DNA from: Halomonas sp. HAL1
Lineage (GTDB): Bacteria; Pseudomonadota; Gammaproteobacteria; Pseudomonadales; Halomonadaceae
NCBI RefSeq assembly: GCF_030544485.1
Contig: NZ_CP130610.1
Coordinates: forward strand, 1,798,001-1,862,000
Direction: 5' to 3'
DNA length: 64,000 nt
The notes under the pieces are model-generated. The model saw only the letters and a list, made by a program, of their open reading frames with translations. It was not told where the DNA came from and did no database searches. Below are positions 35,171 to 46,251 of the stretch, piece by piece. Position numbers and translations under genes: made by a program. Position 1 is the stretch's first letter, and each line of letters opens with the position of its first letter.

Positions 35171-35934
35171 GGAGCGACTCCTGGTATCAGATGGATGCCG
35201 ACAATGCCAAATACCAGCACAAAAATAATCGGCATCACTGATGCCAATGCAATCAGGCCAAAACCGTCGAGCATCGGGCTGCGGCCTTTTATCGAAGACG
35301 CGAGTCCTACGCCCAGTGCTGTCACCAGCGGCACCGTAATGGTCGAGGTTGTCACACCGCCAGAATCATAAGCGATGCCAATCATCTCGGCGGGGGCAAG
35401 CAGGGTTAACAACAGCACCAGCACGTAACCGGCAATAATCATTAAATGCAGCGACCAGCCCTTAAAAATACGTACTACACCTATTACAACCGCTACGCCA
35501 ACAGAAACAGCCACCACCATCCGCAGCGCAAAGGCAAAGCTGTCTTGAGCGCTAATGCTGTTATTGATTAGACCGCCTTGGGCAACCACTTCAGCCGCTC
35601 GGGCGGCGATCGCGATCAAGGCAGGCTCGGCCACGGTAGAGCCAAGCCCCAGTGCAAAAGCAAACATCAGTAGCCATATGACCGAGCCCTTTTTTACAAA
35701 GGCATGCGCTAAGTTTTCACCCAATGGAAACAGTCCCAGCTCAAGTCCTTTGATAAAGAGTGTGAGGCCTACGACAACAAACACTAGGCCTAAGGCCAGA
35801 TCCATCAAAGCGAGGGAGTCGGGCAGTGGCTGACGAATAACCACGAGTTGGAAAAACGCCATCACCAACACCACCGGCGCAAGGTCGCGCAGGCTATCTT
35901 TAAACTGTCGGGCAAGTGATGCCACAAGTTCCAT
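35167..35934 (-). CDS. DUF1538 membrane protein, first copy
   Basis: A 255-residue inner-membrane protein, paralogous to the next gene: [38 protein letters not shown] and [20 protein letters not shown]. It has about seven hydrophobic segments and ends [16 protein letters not shown]. As the first gene of the operon it has the promoter region 35935-36070 upstream. Family annotated only as DUF1538; transport is inferred from the fold and the PII partner. Confidence 0.82.
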   Translation of the reverse strand: MELVASLARQFKDSLRDLAPVVLVMAFFQLVVIRQPLPDSLALMDLALGLVFVVVGLTLFIKGLELGLFPLGENLAHAFVKKGSVIWLLMFAFALGLGSTVAEPALIAIAARAAEVVAQGGLINNSISAQDSFAFALRMVVAVSVGVAVVIGVVRIFKGWSLHLMIIAGYVLVLLLTLLAPAEMIGIAYDSGGVTTSTITVPLVTALGVGLASSIKGRSPMLDGFGLIALASVMPIIFVLVFGIVGIHLIPGVAP

Positions 35935-36070
35935 TCAATCTTCCGCGTGTCAGGGAGGGTTAGCAGTAGCGCTCAAGCACTATCTCATTGATGCCAGAGT
36001 GTAGAATGAAAGAGTATCCAAAAAGTTGATCCTGCGCATGAAGATCAGCTTGAGTAGCGGTAGTAGCCTT

Positions 36071-36199
36071 TTAACACAGCCGACTGCCAAATAGCAGCAG
36101 TGAAGGGTCGAGGTTTTGCCAGCCCCACCAGGCGAATGCCAAGCCACCCAGCAGAGCGGCCGCTAAAAGTAGAGAGCTTACTGTTTTGGCAGGGTTCAT
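36071..36199 (-). CDS. Small single-span membrane protein (42 aa)
   Basis: The ATG (36199-36197) overlaps the stop of the MFS gene as ATGA, so ribosomes finishing the carrier can restart here. The 42 residues begin MNPAKTVSSLLLAAALLGGL, forming one membrane helix (about 8-28), then AWWGWQNLDP and a C-terminal LLLFGSRLC with one cysteine. Small proteins of this type are likely to modulate or stabilise the carrier encoded just upstream. I know of no named family. The tight overlap and clean hydrophobic profile argue that it is real. Confidence 0.65.
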   Translation of the reverse strand: MNPAKTVSSLLLAAALLGGLAFAWWGWQNLDPSLLLFGSRLC

Positions 36200-37404
36200 G
36201 ACGTCACCTTGGTTAGCGTGCCACGCTCAAGCGGCTTCTCACTAATAAACCAGTGTAGCGCAGCTGCCAACACAGAGAGCACGATAGCGATTTGCCATAC
36301 CGTATTGTAGTGACCGGTTAAATCATAAAAATAGCCGCCCAACCAAACGCCCATAAAAGAGCCTAACTGATGAAATAGAAACACGATGCCGCCCAGCATG
36401 GAGAGGTGGCGTACACCAAACACGGAAGCCACGATGCCATTAGTCAGTGGCACCGTAGAAAGCCAAAGCAGCCCCATCGCAATACCAAATACATAAGCAC
36501 TCACAGGGCTTAATGGCAAATAAACAAACGCCGTAATTACCACGCCGCGAATCAAGTAGAGCCAGGTCAGCAGCTTGGGTTTTGACCAAATGCCACCCAT
36601 CCAGCCAGCGGTATAGGTGCCGACAATATTAAATAAACCCACTAACGCCAGCACCGTAGTTCCTACCTGAACGGCAAGGCCGTTATCAAACAGGTAGCCG
36701 GGTAGGTGTACGGCAATAAACACCACCTGAAAACCACAGACAAAAAAGCCTAAGCAGAGTAGCCAAAAGCCCTTTTGGCCCGCTGCCTCATTAAGCGCAT
36801 CTTTCAGGCTTAAGTCGGTTGCCGTTTTAGCGGAAGGCTTATCGCGCAGCATGGCGCCCAAAGGAATGATGATGGTAGCGATGGCTGCCATCGCCATGAG
36901 TGCTGCTGCCCAGCCAAGCCACTCAAGCAGGCCCAGCGTGCCGGGCAGCATGGCGAATTGCCCAAATGAGCCTGCGGCGCTCACAATGCCCATAGCCATG
37001 CTGCGTTTTTCAGGCGCCACTGCGCGACCAACGGCACCCAGGATCACCGAGAACGTGGTACCCGAAAGACCAAGGCCAATCAGCAGCCCGGCGCTGACTG
37101 TCATGCCTAACACCGAAGTGGAAAGGCTCATAAACAGCAGCCCTAAGGCATACAACAAGCCGCCAACGACGATAATCTTAGCCGCACCGAAACGGTCAGC
37201 CAGCGCGCCGGTAAAGGGTTGTGACAAACCCCAAACCAAGTTTTGTAACGCGAGGGCGAAGGCAAACACCCCGCGACCCCAGCCTAGCTCGCTGCTGAGT
37301 GGCTCCATAAAGAGCCCAAATCCGTGGCGTAAGCCCATGGCCGTGGAAATAACCAAACTTCCCAGGATAATCAACAGCAGTGAGTGGTGACGAATGAGCG
37401 CCAT
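36196..37404 (-). CDS. MFS transporter
   Basis: A 402-residue carrier with 12 predicted membrane segments in two halves. Start MALIRHHSLLLIILGSLVIS after AAGAGA. The first half has MGLRHGFGLFMEPLSSELGW and QPFTGALADRFGAAK, the A-like motif of the family, as in monocarboxylate/oxalate-type carriers (OFA-like). Substrate not determinable. It is translationally coupled to the 42-aa membrane protein. Confidence 0.85.
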   Translation of the reverse strand: MALIRHHSLLLIILGSLVISTAMGLRHGFGLFMEPLSSELGWGRGVFAFALALQNLVWGLSQPFTGALADRFGAAKIIVVGGLLYALGLLFMSLSTSVLGMTVSAGLLIGLGLSGTTFSVILGAVGRAVAPEKRSMAMGIVSAAGSFGQFAMLPGTLGLLEWLGWAAALMAMAAIATIIIPLGAMLRDKPSAKTATDLSLKDALNEAAGQKGFWLLCLGFFVCGFQVVFIAVHLPGYLFDNGLAVQVGTTVLALVGLFNIVGTYTAGWMGGIWSKPKLLTWLYLIRGVVITAFVYLPLSPVSAYVFGIAMGLLWLSTVPLTNGIVASVFGVRHLSMLGGIVFLFHQLGSFMGVWLGGYFYDLTGHYNTVWQIAIVLSVLAAALHWFISEKPLERGTLTKVTS

Positions 37405-37462
37405 GATGTTCTCTTTATTTGCAGGCTTACCGTTTGTTCACTATCGCATGGGTGGTAGGCGT

Positions 37463-38857
37463 TTAGAAACTGCCAAATAGTGTACCTAGCGTAATAACGC
37501 TGATCAGTGCCGTAATTGGCAGCACAATGGTCACCATGGCGACGTTGGCGTAAGACTGTCGATGTGTCAGTCCACAGATAGCCAGCAGCGTAATAACAGC
37601 ACCTGAGTGAGGTAGGGTATCCATACCGCCCGCCGCCAGCGTTGCTACCCGGTGCATCAACTCGGGATCAATGCCCGCTTCCTGAGCCATGGCGAGGTAT
37701 TCACTGCCTAATGTTTCCAGTGCAATCGAGAGCCCACCGGAGGAGGAGCCCGTGATTCCCGCCAGGACGCTCATCGCCATGGCTTCAGAAATTAAAGGAT
37801 TGCCGGGTGAGGCAGAGAGGACAGCATCGCGGATAATCGCAAAGCCTGCCAAGCTAGCGATGACCGCACCGTAGCCAACTTCGGAGGCGGTATTGAAAAT
37901 AGGTAGTAGTGAACCCAGACAGCCTTTATTAACACTCTCTTTAAGATCCAGCCAATGCTTCCAGCGGGTAATGATTAACCATGCAGAGGCGCTGAGCAGG
38001 GCAATCAAAATGGCCCAAAGACCGCTCTGGCCGGACGGTGAGACATTTTCAAACTCGTCGCTGATAAAGCTTAAATCAATCGCTGGAAACACCCCGTAAG
38101 TAAACAGTGCATTTAATCCAATCACCATGATTAATGGGATGAGCGCTAACGCCAGCGGCATGTGAGTGGTTGGCGCCGCTGCTTCATTGGTAGCCGCTTC
38201 TCGCTCGGTATGTTGACCGTAGCCCTCGTCTTTGGAGGCTGCATTTTTCACCCGTGATTGTAAATAGTAGGTGCCCAAGCCAAGCATGATCAGCCCAGCA
38301 ATAATGCCCAGGCCCGGTGCTGCAAAACTGTTGGTTTCAAAGTAAGGAATAGGAATCGCATTCTGAATGGCAGGCGTGCCCGGCAGCGCGGTCATGGTAA
38401 AGGTAAAGGAGCCAAGAGCAATCGAAGCGGGAATAAGCCGCTTGGGCACATTCGCACTACGAAACAGTTCACGGCTGATGGGGTAAATGGCAAAGGCGAC
38501 AACAAACAGCGATACACCGCCATAGGTTAATACCGCACAGGCCATGACCACGGTGAGGACTACGTGATGGGTACCCAGCTTATTAACAATGCCGTTAGCA
38601 ATTGATTGGGCTGCGCCTGAATCGGCCATTAGCTGTCCAAAGAGTGCGCCTAATAAAAATAGTGGAAAGAATTGAATGACGTAGTTGCCCAACGCACTCA
38701 TAAAAGTATCGGTATAGATCGGCAGAAGAAACGCAGCATCCCCCGAGAGTAGTACCGCCAAGCAGGCCATTAATGGAGCCAGCAGCAGTACTGAAATGCC
38801 TCGGTAAGCTAGGAGCATCAATAAAAGCAGCGAAATGATAATGGCAAGTATGCTCAT
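37463..38857 (-). CDS. GntP-family permease
   Basis: A 464-residue carrier with 12-14 hydrophobic segments. I start it at 38857 (MSILAIIISLLLLMLLAYRG) after TAGGAGCTCCC; the longer reading has no site. GntP-type marks: FFPLFLLGALFGQLMADSGAA in the first half and AGITGSSSGGLSIALETLG plus GGMDTLPHSGAVITLLAICG in the second. The family imports gluconate or other organic acids. It is divergent from the antiporter gene, 207 bases apart. Substrate unknown. Confidence 0.87.
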   Translation of the reverse strand: MSILAIIISLLLLMLLAYRGISVLLLAPLMACLAVLLSGDAAFLLPIYTDTFMSALGNYVIQFFPLFLLGALFGQLMADSGAAQSIANGIVNKLGTHHVVLTVVMACAVLTYGGVSLFVVAFAIYPISRELFRSANVPKRLIPASIALGSFTFTMTALPGTPAIQNAIPIPYFETNSFAAPGLGIIAGLIMLGLGTYYLQSRVKNAASKDEGYGQHTEREAATNEAAAPTTHMPLALALIPLIMVIGLNALFTYGVFPAIDLSFISDEFENVSPSGQSGLWAILIALLSASAWLIITRWKHWLDLKESVNKGCLGSLLPIFNTASEVGYGAVIASLAGFAIIRDAVLSASPGNPLISEAMAMSVLAGITGSSSGGLSIALETLGSEYLAMAQEAGIDPELMHRVATLAAGGMDTLPHSGAVITLLAICGLTHRQSYANVAMVTIVLPITALISVITLGTLFGSF

Positions 38858-39064
38858 GGGAGCTCCTAAGCAATTGTTAAAGTAGTGAGCGCTGAAGTTA
38901 AGCAAAAGAGAGAATGGTAGGCAGCATGGTGCGACGCAGCAATGGCGTCACGACTAAAGTAGCAACACGTTAACGGTAAACCTTAGTCTTAGGTTTGACG
39001 TTGTAATCTGCTAAAATCCGCTCCCTTCGCCATTAATGACCTCTTAATAGCTCTAGGGATTTCC

Positions 39065-40411
39065 ATGAATGCAGTAATTCTTGCGGTGCTGGTGATGGTG
39101 GCTCTATCACTGGCGCGTGTTTCGGTGGTGTTTGCGTTAGTGGTAGGTGCCTTGGTGGGTGGTCTGGTGGGCGGGTTGTCACTTGAACAAACCCTGGATG
39201 CCTTTAATGAAGGTGTTGGCGGAGGAGCTCAGGTGGCACTGGCTTATGCCACATTAGGGGCGTTTGCGGTCGCTATTTCCCGTTCAGGGCTGCCGGATAT
39301 GCTGGCGAACCGCTTGATAACCTTATTGGGTAAAGAAACCACTGCCTCGCAACAGGCCCGCGTCAAAATGTTGCTGCTCACGGCGGTACTACTGGTGGCG
39401 ATCTCTTCGCAAAATGCTATCCCGGTACATATCGCCTTTATACCGGTGTTGATCCCACCGCTGTTAACCGTGATGAACCGCTTGAAGCTTGATCGACGTG
39501 CGGTGGCGTGCGCACTCACCTTTGGTTTGACAGCGCCTTATATGCTGCTGCCGGTAGGGTTCGGGGCGATCTTTCTAAACGACATTCTGCTGGCAAACTT
39601 AAATAGCGCTGGCGAACCGTTAGGTTTGGAGATCACCCGGGGCATGGTGCCGATGGCCATGGCCATACCGGTCGGGGGAATGGCGCTGGGGCTAATTGTG
39701 GCACTGCTATGGAGTTACCGCCGTCCGCGGGAATACCAAGTGCAAGACATCGCTAGCCGCCATGTGACTGAAGGGCATAAGCCTGCTGAACCACATATGT
39801 TGGGGCTGGTGATGTCAGGGGTGGCTATTGTTGCCGCGCTCGGCCTGCAGCTGTATAGCGGCTCAATGATCCTAGGTGGCCTGGTGGGTATTGGCCTGCT
39901 GTCGATGGGCGGCATCTTTAAGTGGCGCGAGGCAGACGATCTGTTCACCAGCGGTATGCGCATGATGGCGCTGATCGGTTTTATCATGATTTCTGCGGCG
40001 GGCTTTGCGGAAGTGATGAAAACCACAGGAGAAATTGATGCGCTTGTATCGGGCGCTTTCGCGCTATTTGGTGATAATCGCGGTTTAGCCGCCCTGGTGA
40101 TGTTGTTGGTAGGGCTATTTATTACTTTGGGGATTGGCTCTTCGTTTTCTACCATTCCCATTATCGCGGCGATTTTTGTGCCTTTAGCGGTACAGTTTGG
40201 TTTTTCGCCCATGGCAACGGTGGTATTGGTAGGTACGGCAGCTGCGTTGGGTGATGCGGGCTCACCAGCGTCGGATTCAACCTTGGGGCCAACGTCTGGC
40301 CTGAACGTTGATCGCCAGCATGATCATATGTGGGACAGCGTGGTGCCAACGTTTCTACACTACAACATTCCGTTAGTAGGCTTTGGCTGGCTAGCGGCGA
40401 TGATGCTCTAA
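39065..40411 (+). CDS. Na+/H+ antiporter family protein (NhaC-like fold)
   Basis: A 448-residue membrane protein with about 12 segments. Blocks: [60 protein letters not shown] and [19 protein letters not shown], typical of the Na+/H+ antiporter family related to NhaC. Conserved Ser/Asp/Asn in the last block would bind the cation. Would export Na+ in exchange for protons, fitting a salt-loving host. A terminator follows at 40447. Confidence 0.87.
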   Translation: MNAVILAVLVMVALSLARVSVVFALVVGALVGGLVGGLSLEQTLDAFNEGVGGGAQVALAYATLGAFAVAISRSGLPDMLANRLITLLGKETTASQQARVKMLLLTAVLLVAISSQNAIPVHIAFIPVLIPPLLTVMNRLKLDRRAVACALTFGLTAPYMLLPVGFGAIFLNDILLANLNSAGEPLGLEITRGMVPMAMAIPVGGMALGLIVALLWSYRRPREYQVQDIASRHVTEGHKPAEPHMLGLVMSGVAIVAALGLQLYSGSMILGGLVGIGLLSMGGIFKWREADDLFTSGMRMMALIGFIMISAAGFAEVMKTTGEIDALVSGAFALFGDNRGLAALVMLLVGLFITLGIGSSFSTIPIIAAIFVPLAVQFGFSPMATVVLVGTAAALGDAGSPASDSTLGPTSGLNVDRQHDHMWDSVVPTFLHYNIPLVGFGWLAAMML

Positions 40412-40446
40412 AGATTCTGCTTTAAAACCACTATTTTAGATCCATA

Positions 40447-40474
40447 AAGGGACAACACTGGTTGTCCCTTTTTT
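40447..40474 (+). terminator. Rho-independent terminator of the antiporter gene
   Basis: Perfect 10-bp stem AAGGGACAAC / GTTGTCCCTT, 4-base loop, then a T run. It may also serve trmJ on the other strand. Confidence 0.85.
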
Positions 40475-40485
40475 AATTTAGCCCG

Positions 40486-41220
40486 TTATTGTTTAGGTAG
40501 GTGGGATTCAAACGCGCTTAATAGTCCTCGTAACAGTGAAAGCTCTTTGCGGCTGGGTTGGGCTCGGGCGAAGAGGGCTTGAAGCTGCTCTTCAGTGCGG
40601 GCGTGGGGCTGCGTTAAAAAGCCGCTCTCCTGCATTAAGCGGCCCAGATGCGCCTGAAAGTGTAAAAACTGTTCGCGGCTCGGCGGTGTTGCCTCCAGCG
40701 GGCGCTGGTAACTAAAGCCACTATCCTCTCCTTTACGCCAAGCGCGATGCACTTCATACGCCAGAATCTGCACCGCCTGGGATAAATTCAGAATGCCGTA
40801 ATCAGGGTTGGCGGGAATGCTCACTTGATGCGTGCAGCAGCGGATCTCATCGTTAGTCAGCCCGGAACGTTCACGTCCAAACACCAGTGCCACCGGCGCC
40901 GTTTGTGCGTTCTGAATAACGTCTGCCGCCATATCGTCGGGTTCGTCATAGTGTGGCAAAGGTAGGTTGCGCAAGCGCGCGCTGGCACCGACGACCTGAA
41001 CGCAGTCGTTAACCGCTTCCTCCAATGTTGTCACTACCCGTGCATTATCCAAAACATCGGTGGCCCCTGCGGAAAGGCGAGTGGCTTCTTCGTCAGGAAA
41101 CATGCGTGGATTAACCAGCACTAGCTCGGTTAAGCCCATGGTTTTCATGGCCCGCGCCGCAGCACCAATATTGCCTGGGTGGAAGGTCTGAACGAGTACG
41201 ATACGAATATGCTGCAACAT
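40486..41220 (-). CDS. trmJ: tRNA (cytidine/uridine-32-2'-O)-methyltransferase TrmJ
   Basis: A 244-residue SPOUT-class enzyme that methylates the ribose of nucleotide 32 in tRNA using S-adenosylmethionine. N-terminal RIVLVQTFHPGNIGAAARAM is the family opening (HPGNIGAAAR); knot region with ALVFGRERSGLTNDEI and IPANPDYGILNLSQAVQIL. Length matches E. coli TrmJ (246). Stand-alone gene here; suhB and iscR, neighbours in E. coli, are not seen. Confidence 0.93.
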   Translation of the reverse strand: MLQHIRIVLVQTFHPGNIGAAARAMKTMGLTELVLVNPRMFPDEEATRLSAGATDVLDNARVVTTLEEAVNDCVQVVGASARLRNLPLPHYDEPDDMAADVIQNAQTAPVALVFGRERSGLTNDEIRCCTHQVSIPANPDYGILNLSQAVQILAYEVHRAWRKGEDSGFSYQRPLEATPPSREQFLHFQAHLGRLMQESGFLTQPHARTEEQLQALFARAQPSRKELSLLRGLLSAFESHLPKQ

Positions 41221-41350
41221 GCGCTGATTTCGCCCTATAGCCTTATAAAAAATCGCGCTGATAGTACCACGTTAGCTCAATGCAATGGGGCGGAGGCGTA
41301 TTGGGTTGCTACTGATTGTTGGCACCACATGTTGGCGACTCATAAAACGC

Positions 41351-41377
41351 AACAACCCCGCACAAGGCGGGGTTGTT
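41351..41377 (-). terminator. Rho-independent terminator of groSL
   Basis: Perfect 11-bp stem AACAACCCCGC / GCGGGGTTGTT with a 5-base loop, 51 bases after the groL stop; GCGTTTT follows on the minus strand. Confidence 0.85.
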
Positions 41378-41427
41378 GGTGACTACTTTAATAGCTAGTA
41401 GCCTTGAGCATAGGGCTCAGGGGTGCA

Positions 41428-43083
<1,656 letters not shown>

Positions 43084-43155
43084 CTAAATTGAATGCAAAA
43101 ACGTGAAAGTAAATAATCGAGGCGCTCATCAATCAAATGTGAGCCGCAACGACTG

Positions 43156-43449
43156 TTAGCCTTCAACAACCGCAAGAATATCGGCTTCGCTCATGATCAA
43201 GACTTCTTCGCCGTCGACTTTTTGTTTCTCAACGCCGTAGCCATCTTTAAAGATCACGTTATCGCCAACTTTAACGTCGAGAGGGCGGACATCGCCATTT
43301 TCCAGAATGCGGCCATTACCGACAGCAAGAATTTCGCCACGCGTCGGCTTTTCTGCTGCATTGCCCGGAAGCACGATGCCGCCAGCGGTTTTCTGCTCTT
43401 CTTCAACGCGACGGACGATGACACGATCGTGCAAAGGACGGATATTCAT
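43156..43449 (-). CDS. groS: Co-chaperonin GroES
   Basis: 97 residues, starts [20 protein letters not shown]. The mobile loop is near 17-32 ([15 protein letters not shown]). It caps GroEL rings. First gene of the groSL operon; ribosome site CAGGAGAACG. A heat-shock promoter lies about 155 bases upstream. Confidence 0.98.
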   Translation of the reverse strand: MNIRPLHDRVIVRRVEEEQKTAGGIVLPGNAAEKPTRGEILAVGNGRILENGDVRPLDVKVGDNVIFKDGYGVEKQKVDGEEVLIMSEADILAVVEG

Positions 43450-43531
43450 TCACGTTCTCCTGAGTAGGGTTGAAGCCCTGATGAGGGCGGTTAGTCTAAA
43501 AGTGTTCTCGAGGGAGTAACCCGCGAGAAGT

Positions 43532-43549
43532 GAAGACCTGACGGTCTTC
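43532..43549 (-). other. Hairpin in the groES leader
   Basis: GAAGACC-TGAC-GGTCTTC, a perfect 7-bp stem with a 4-base loop between the sigma-32 promoter and groES. May stabilise the mRNA 5' end; role unknown. Confidence 0.45.
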
Positions 43550-43603
43550 CTTGTTAATGGCAGCTACCGTCTAGATCGCTGCCGAATTTGTGTGCTGGGT
43601 GAA

Positions 43604-43631
43604 AAATGGGGGCTGCGGTTGGCCTTTCAAG
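43604..43631 (-). promoter_or_regulatory. Sigma-32 heat-shock promoter of groSL
   Basis: On the minus strand a perfect -35 CTTGAAA (43631-43625), 13-base spacer, then CCCCATTT (43611-43604), matching the RpoH consensus CTTGAAA-N-CCCCAT. No CIRCE repeat was found, so HrcA control is unlikely. Confidence 0.85.
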
Positions 43632-43683
43632 GGGGCGAGTAAGAAAAAATTGATTTTTTAGCGATTTTCTTCCAATCCGCGCC

Positions 43684-44169
43684 TTAGTCGCGGCGTGGAG
43701 GCTCATCTCGGCTAATAAAGTCACCCTCGATCGGGCCCTCCTGTTGGGAGGTATTGGGGTTGTGGTGCTCATGTGCTCGGGCCGAGGAAGCGTTAGGATC
43801 TTGCTGCTGACTAGCAATCTTTTTCAGACCTAGCCAAGTAAGTGCTTTAAACATCAATTGGCGTGCGCTAGGTATCAGGCACGCAAGGCCCAGTGCATCA
43901 GATAAAAAGCCTGGCGCCATTAATAAGGCACCACCAAAAATAAGCGCGGCGCCAGTCAATAGCTCACTAGAAGGGATTTCGCCGACCTGCATACGCTGAC
44001 GCGCACGAGCAAAGGTTGATATGCCTTCTTTACGAATAAGATGTAACCCGGCAAAGCCTGTGCCAAGCACTAGGAGTAGGGTAGTGAATAGCCCTATTTG
44101 GCTACCAATCGAAAAAAGCACTACAAAATCAAGTAGGGTAAACAGTGATATAAAAACAAGAATGGGCAT
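43684..44169 (-). CDS. fxsA: FxsA-family membrane protein
   Basis: A 161-residue protein with three to four hydrophobic segments in the first 115 residues (MPILVFISLFTLLDFVVLF; GLFTTLLLVLGTGFAGLHLI; GALLMAPGFLSDALG) and a long acidic, His-rich C-terminal tail. The block RKEGISTFARARQRMQVGE and GGALLMAPGFLSD identify FxsA, which in E. coli relieves exclusion of phage T7 by F. Adjacent to groSL, as often in proteobacteria. Confidence 0.9.
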   Translation of the reverse strand: MPILVFISLFTLLDFVVLFSIGSQIGLFTTLLLVLGTGFAGLHLIRKEGISTFARARQRMQVGEIPSSELLTGAALIFGGALLMAPGFLSDALGLACLIPSARQLMFKALTWLGLKKIASQQQDPNASSARAHEHHNPNTSQQEGPIEGDFISRDEPPRRD

Positions 44170-44360
44170 GACTAACTCCAGAAAGCGCTAGAAATAGCGA
44201 CTCGATAACCGTCGTAATTGCGTAATATGGTGACATAAATATAAATAGCAAGCAGCTAACATTGCGCACTCCAGCGGCGATGTAGCTCGATTAATGCCCG
44301 TAATTCTTCTATGCTGCAATGCACAATTAAGCTGGTTGTATTTCTCGTAAGGAGTCAATA

Positions 44361-45122
44361 ATGGTACTTGCCGATAAAGTAATCGCCGTCACCGGTGGGG
44401 CGCGTGGGTTGGGTTATGCCATGGCATTGCGCCTGGGGAAGCAGGGCGCACGCATGGCGCTGTTGGATATGAGCGCTGAAGCGCTTGATCAAGCGGTATC
44501 AGCACTTGCTACAGAAGGTGTCGATGCTCAAGCCTTTGTGGTGAATGTTGCAGAAGAGGCTTCTGTGACTCAAGCATTTGCCGATATTGCTCAGCGTATG
44601 GGGCCGATCAGCGGTTGCGTTAATAACGCGGGGATTACTCAGGATGCACTCCTGGTAAAGGCCAAAGAGGGGCAAGTGGAAAAACGCATGTCGTTGGAGG
44701 CATGGCAAAATGTCATTAACGTCAATTTAACTGGCGTTTTTCTGTGTGGTCGCGAGGCTGCCACGCAGATGATTGAAGCAGGGCATGAAGGTGTGATTGT
44801 TAATATCTCCAGCATTTCCCGTGCAGGAAATATGGGCCAAAGCAACTATGCCGCTGCCAAAGCAGGCGTGCATGCGCTGACGGTTACCTGGAGCAAAGAG
44901 TTAGCGCGCTATGGTATTCGGACAGGCACCGTGGCGCCAGGGTTTGTGGCTACCGAAATGACCGCCTCGATGCGTCCCGATATGCTGGAACGTATCTCAT
45001 CAAGCGTGCCGCTAAAACGCCTGGGTGAGCCGGATAACATTGCTCAAAGCGTTGCGTTTATCCTTGAAAACGACTACTTTACCGGGCGTATGATTGAGTG
45101 CGATGGTGGGTTGCGGCTGTAG
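44361..45122 (+). CDS. Short-chain dehydrogenase/reductase, FabG-like
   Basis: A 253-residue SDR: cofactor loop [10 protein letters not shown] (about 11-20), NNAGI (91-95), catalytic Ser in ISSISR, Tyr-x3-Lys in NYAAAKAG (near 160), and C-terminal ECDGGLRL. FabG-type enzymes reduce 3-oxoacyl-ACP or -CoA with NADPH. It stands alone away from other fab genes, so acetoacetyl-CoA reductase (PHA precursor) or another alcohol substrate is possible. Good TAAGGAG site. Confidence 0.87.
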   Translation: MVLADKVIAVTGGARGLGYAMALRLGKQGARMALLDMSAEALDQAVSALATEGVDAQAFVVNVAEEASVTQAFADIAQRMGPISGCVNNAGITQDALLVKAKEGQVEKRMSLEAWQNVINVNLTGVFLCGREAATQMIEAGHEGVIVNISSISRAGNMGQSNYAAAKAGVHALTVTWSKELARYGIRTGTVAPGFVATEMTASMRPDMLERISSSVPLKRLGEPDNIAQSVAFILENDYFTGRMIECDGGLRL

Positions 45123-45142
45123 CATTTACTTGCTGTAACCAG

Positions 45143-45170
45143 AATGGGCGGCCAAGCATGGCCGCCCATT
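45143..45170. terminator. Hairpin between convergent genes
   Basis: Perfect 12-bp stem AATGGGCGGCCA / TGGCCGCCCATT, loop AGCA. Strong stem but little T run on either strand; probably a bidirectional terminator. Confidence 0.55.
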
Positions 45171-45206
45171 AGTCGCTCTTAAAAGATCGTGATTAAAAGG
45201 TCGTAC

Positions 45207-46193
45207 CTAAAAATAATCGCGACTAATCTCTCGCTGAAAATACATCTCCAAGCGCAGTGTCATGGCCCAGCGTGGGTCATAGCTAACATCGCGTTGAAAA
45301 TGCAGTTCCGGAATCACATCGGCAAATAAAATCCCTTTATGGATGTCCCGGCGATAGCGTGTTTGCAGGTAGTAGTTAGTCATGCGAGGATTTGAAGCGC
45401 TTTCGCCGATGGCAATCGCCGAGTAGCGCAGTGCGCTGCGGCGGTTAATGCGGTGATTGATTTCGGCAATTTCACTGTATTCCAGCTTATCTTCCTCTTC
45501 ACGCCACTGAACCGTAGAAATAAACCGCAAATGGCGGCGTTCGCTCAATTGGCGGCCGATATCCCAGCGCGTTCGTGCCGAATAGCCTTCATTGTTAAAC
45601 CAGGAAACACGGTTGTTCGACTCAAGCTGCCAAGGCCCTTCACCAAGCTGCCATAGCCGTTCGCTGGTAAAGCGAACATAAGGATCCAGAGGGAGACGCA
45701 GACGAATACCAGCGCCAACGCGGTTGCTCCAATTTTCGCGCTTGTCACGACTTTCTAGCCAATCCAGGCCTAACGTAGAGCTACGACGGTCGCGCTGGTC
45801 ATTGGCAAGACGCCCTGATCCTTGCTCTTCAAGAGTACCTTGCGACTCTTCAGGATCACTCTCGATCACCAGGCGTAAGCGTTCTTCCGAGGTAGGTAGA
45901 TCGATACGGTAACGAAGTGAAGTATCGCCGCGCGTACCATCCCCCTCCATCCAATCGATTTCTTGGCCAAAACGAAGATAAGACTCGTTTTTGGTCTGCA
46001 TATGGTCGTCGGTGCCAAAGAAACCATCAATTCGGCGCGATGTGTTATCTACCCAATTGCCTACGCTTTCACGAAACGGTTCAACGTGCTCTTCCGCCCA
46101 GACAGGTAGGTCACTGTCATCCTCTTCGGCATAAGCGCTAGCCGCAACCGTGGTCATTATGCCGAGCCAGCAGAAGGTTAGGATTTTATGCAT
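45207..46193 (-). CDS. Probable outer-membrane beta-barrel protein, unknown function
   Basis: A 328-residue protein with a signal peptide (1-22, cleavage at AYAEE). The mature part begins with an acidic segment, then alternating strands rich in Arg, Trp, Tyr and Glu (RFTSERLWQLGEGPWQLES; TNYYLQTRYRRDIHKGILF), ending YFQREISRDYF. A terminal Phe and alternating hydrophobicity are the marks of outer-membrane barrels. About 12-14 strands seem possible. Family not recognised. It ends near the FabG-like gene and is followed upstream by another unknown membrane protein. Confidence 0.7.
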   Translation of the reverse strand: MHKILTFCWLGIMTTVAASAYAEEDDSDLPVWAEEHVEPFRESVGNWVDNTSRRIDGFFGTDDHMQTKNESYLRFGQEIDWMEGDGTRGDTSLRYRIDLPTSEERLRLVIESDPEESQGTLEEQGSGRLANDQRDRRSSTLGLDWLESRDKRENWSNRVGAGIRLRLPLDPYVRFTSERLWQLGEGPWQLESNNRVSWFNNEGYSARTRWDIGRQLSERRHLRFISTVQWREEEDKLEYSEIAEINHRINRRSALRYSAIAIGESASNPRMTNYYLQTRYRRDIHKGILFADVIPELHFQRDVSYDPRWAMTLRLEMYFQREISRDYF

Positions 46194-46251
46194 CGAATGG
46201 TCTCAATCAAAAGTGCTCGCTGTTCAATATCAGCTTTGCAAAGGTAAGGGG

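Noticed and set aside
43450..43683. CIRCE element (HrcA site) before groES
   Set aside because: No TTAGCACTC-N9-GAGTGCTAA repeat is present; the sigma-32 promoter explains control.
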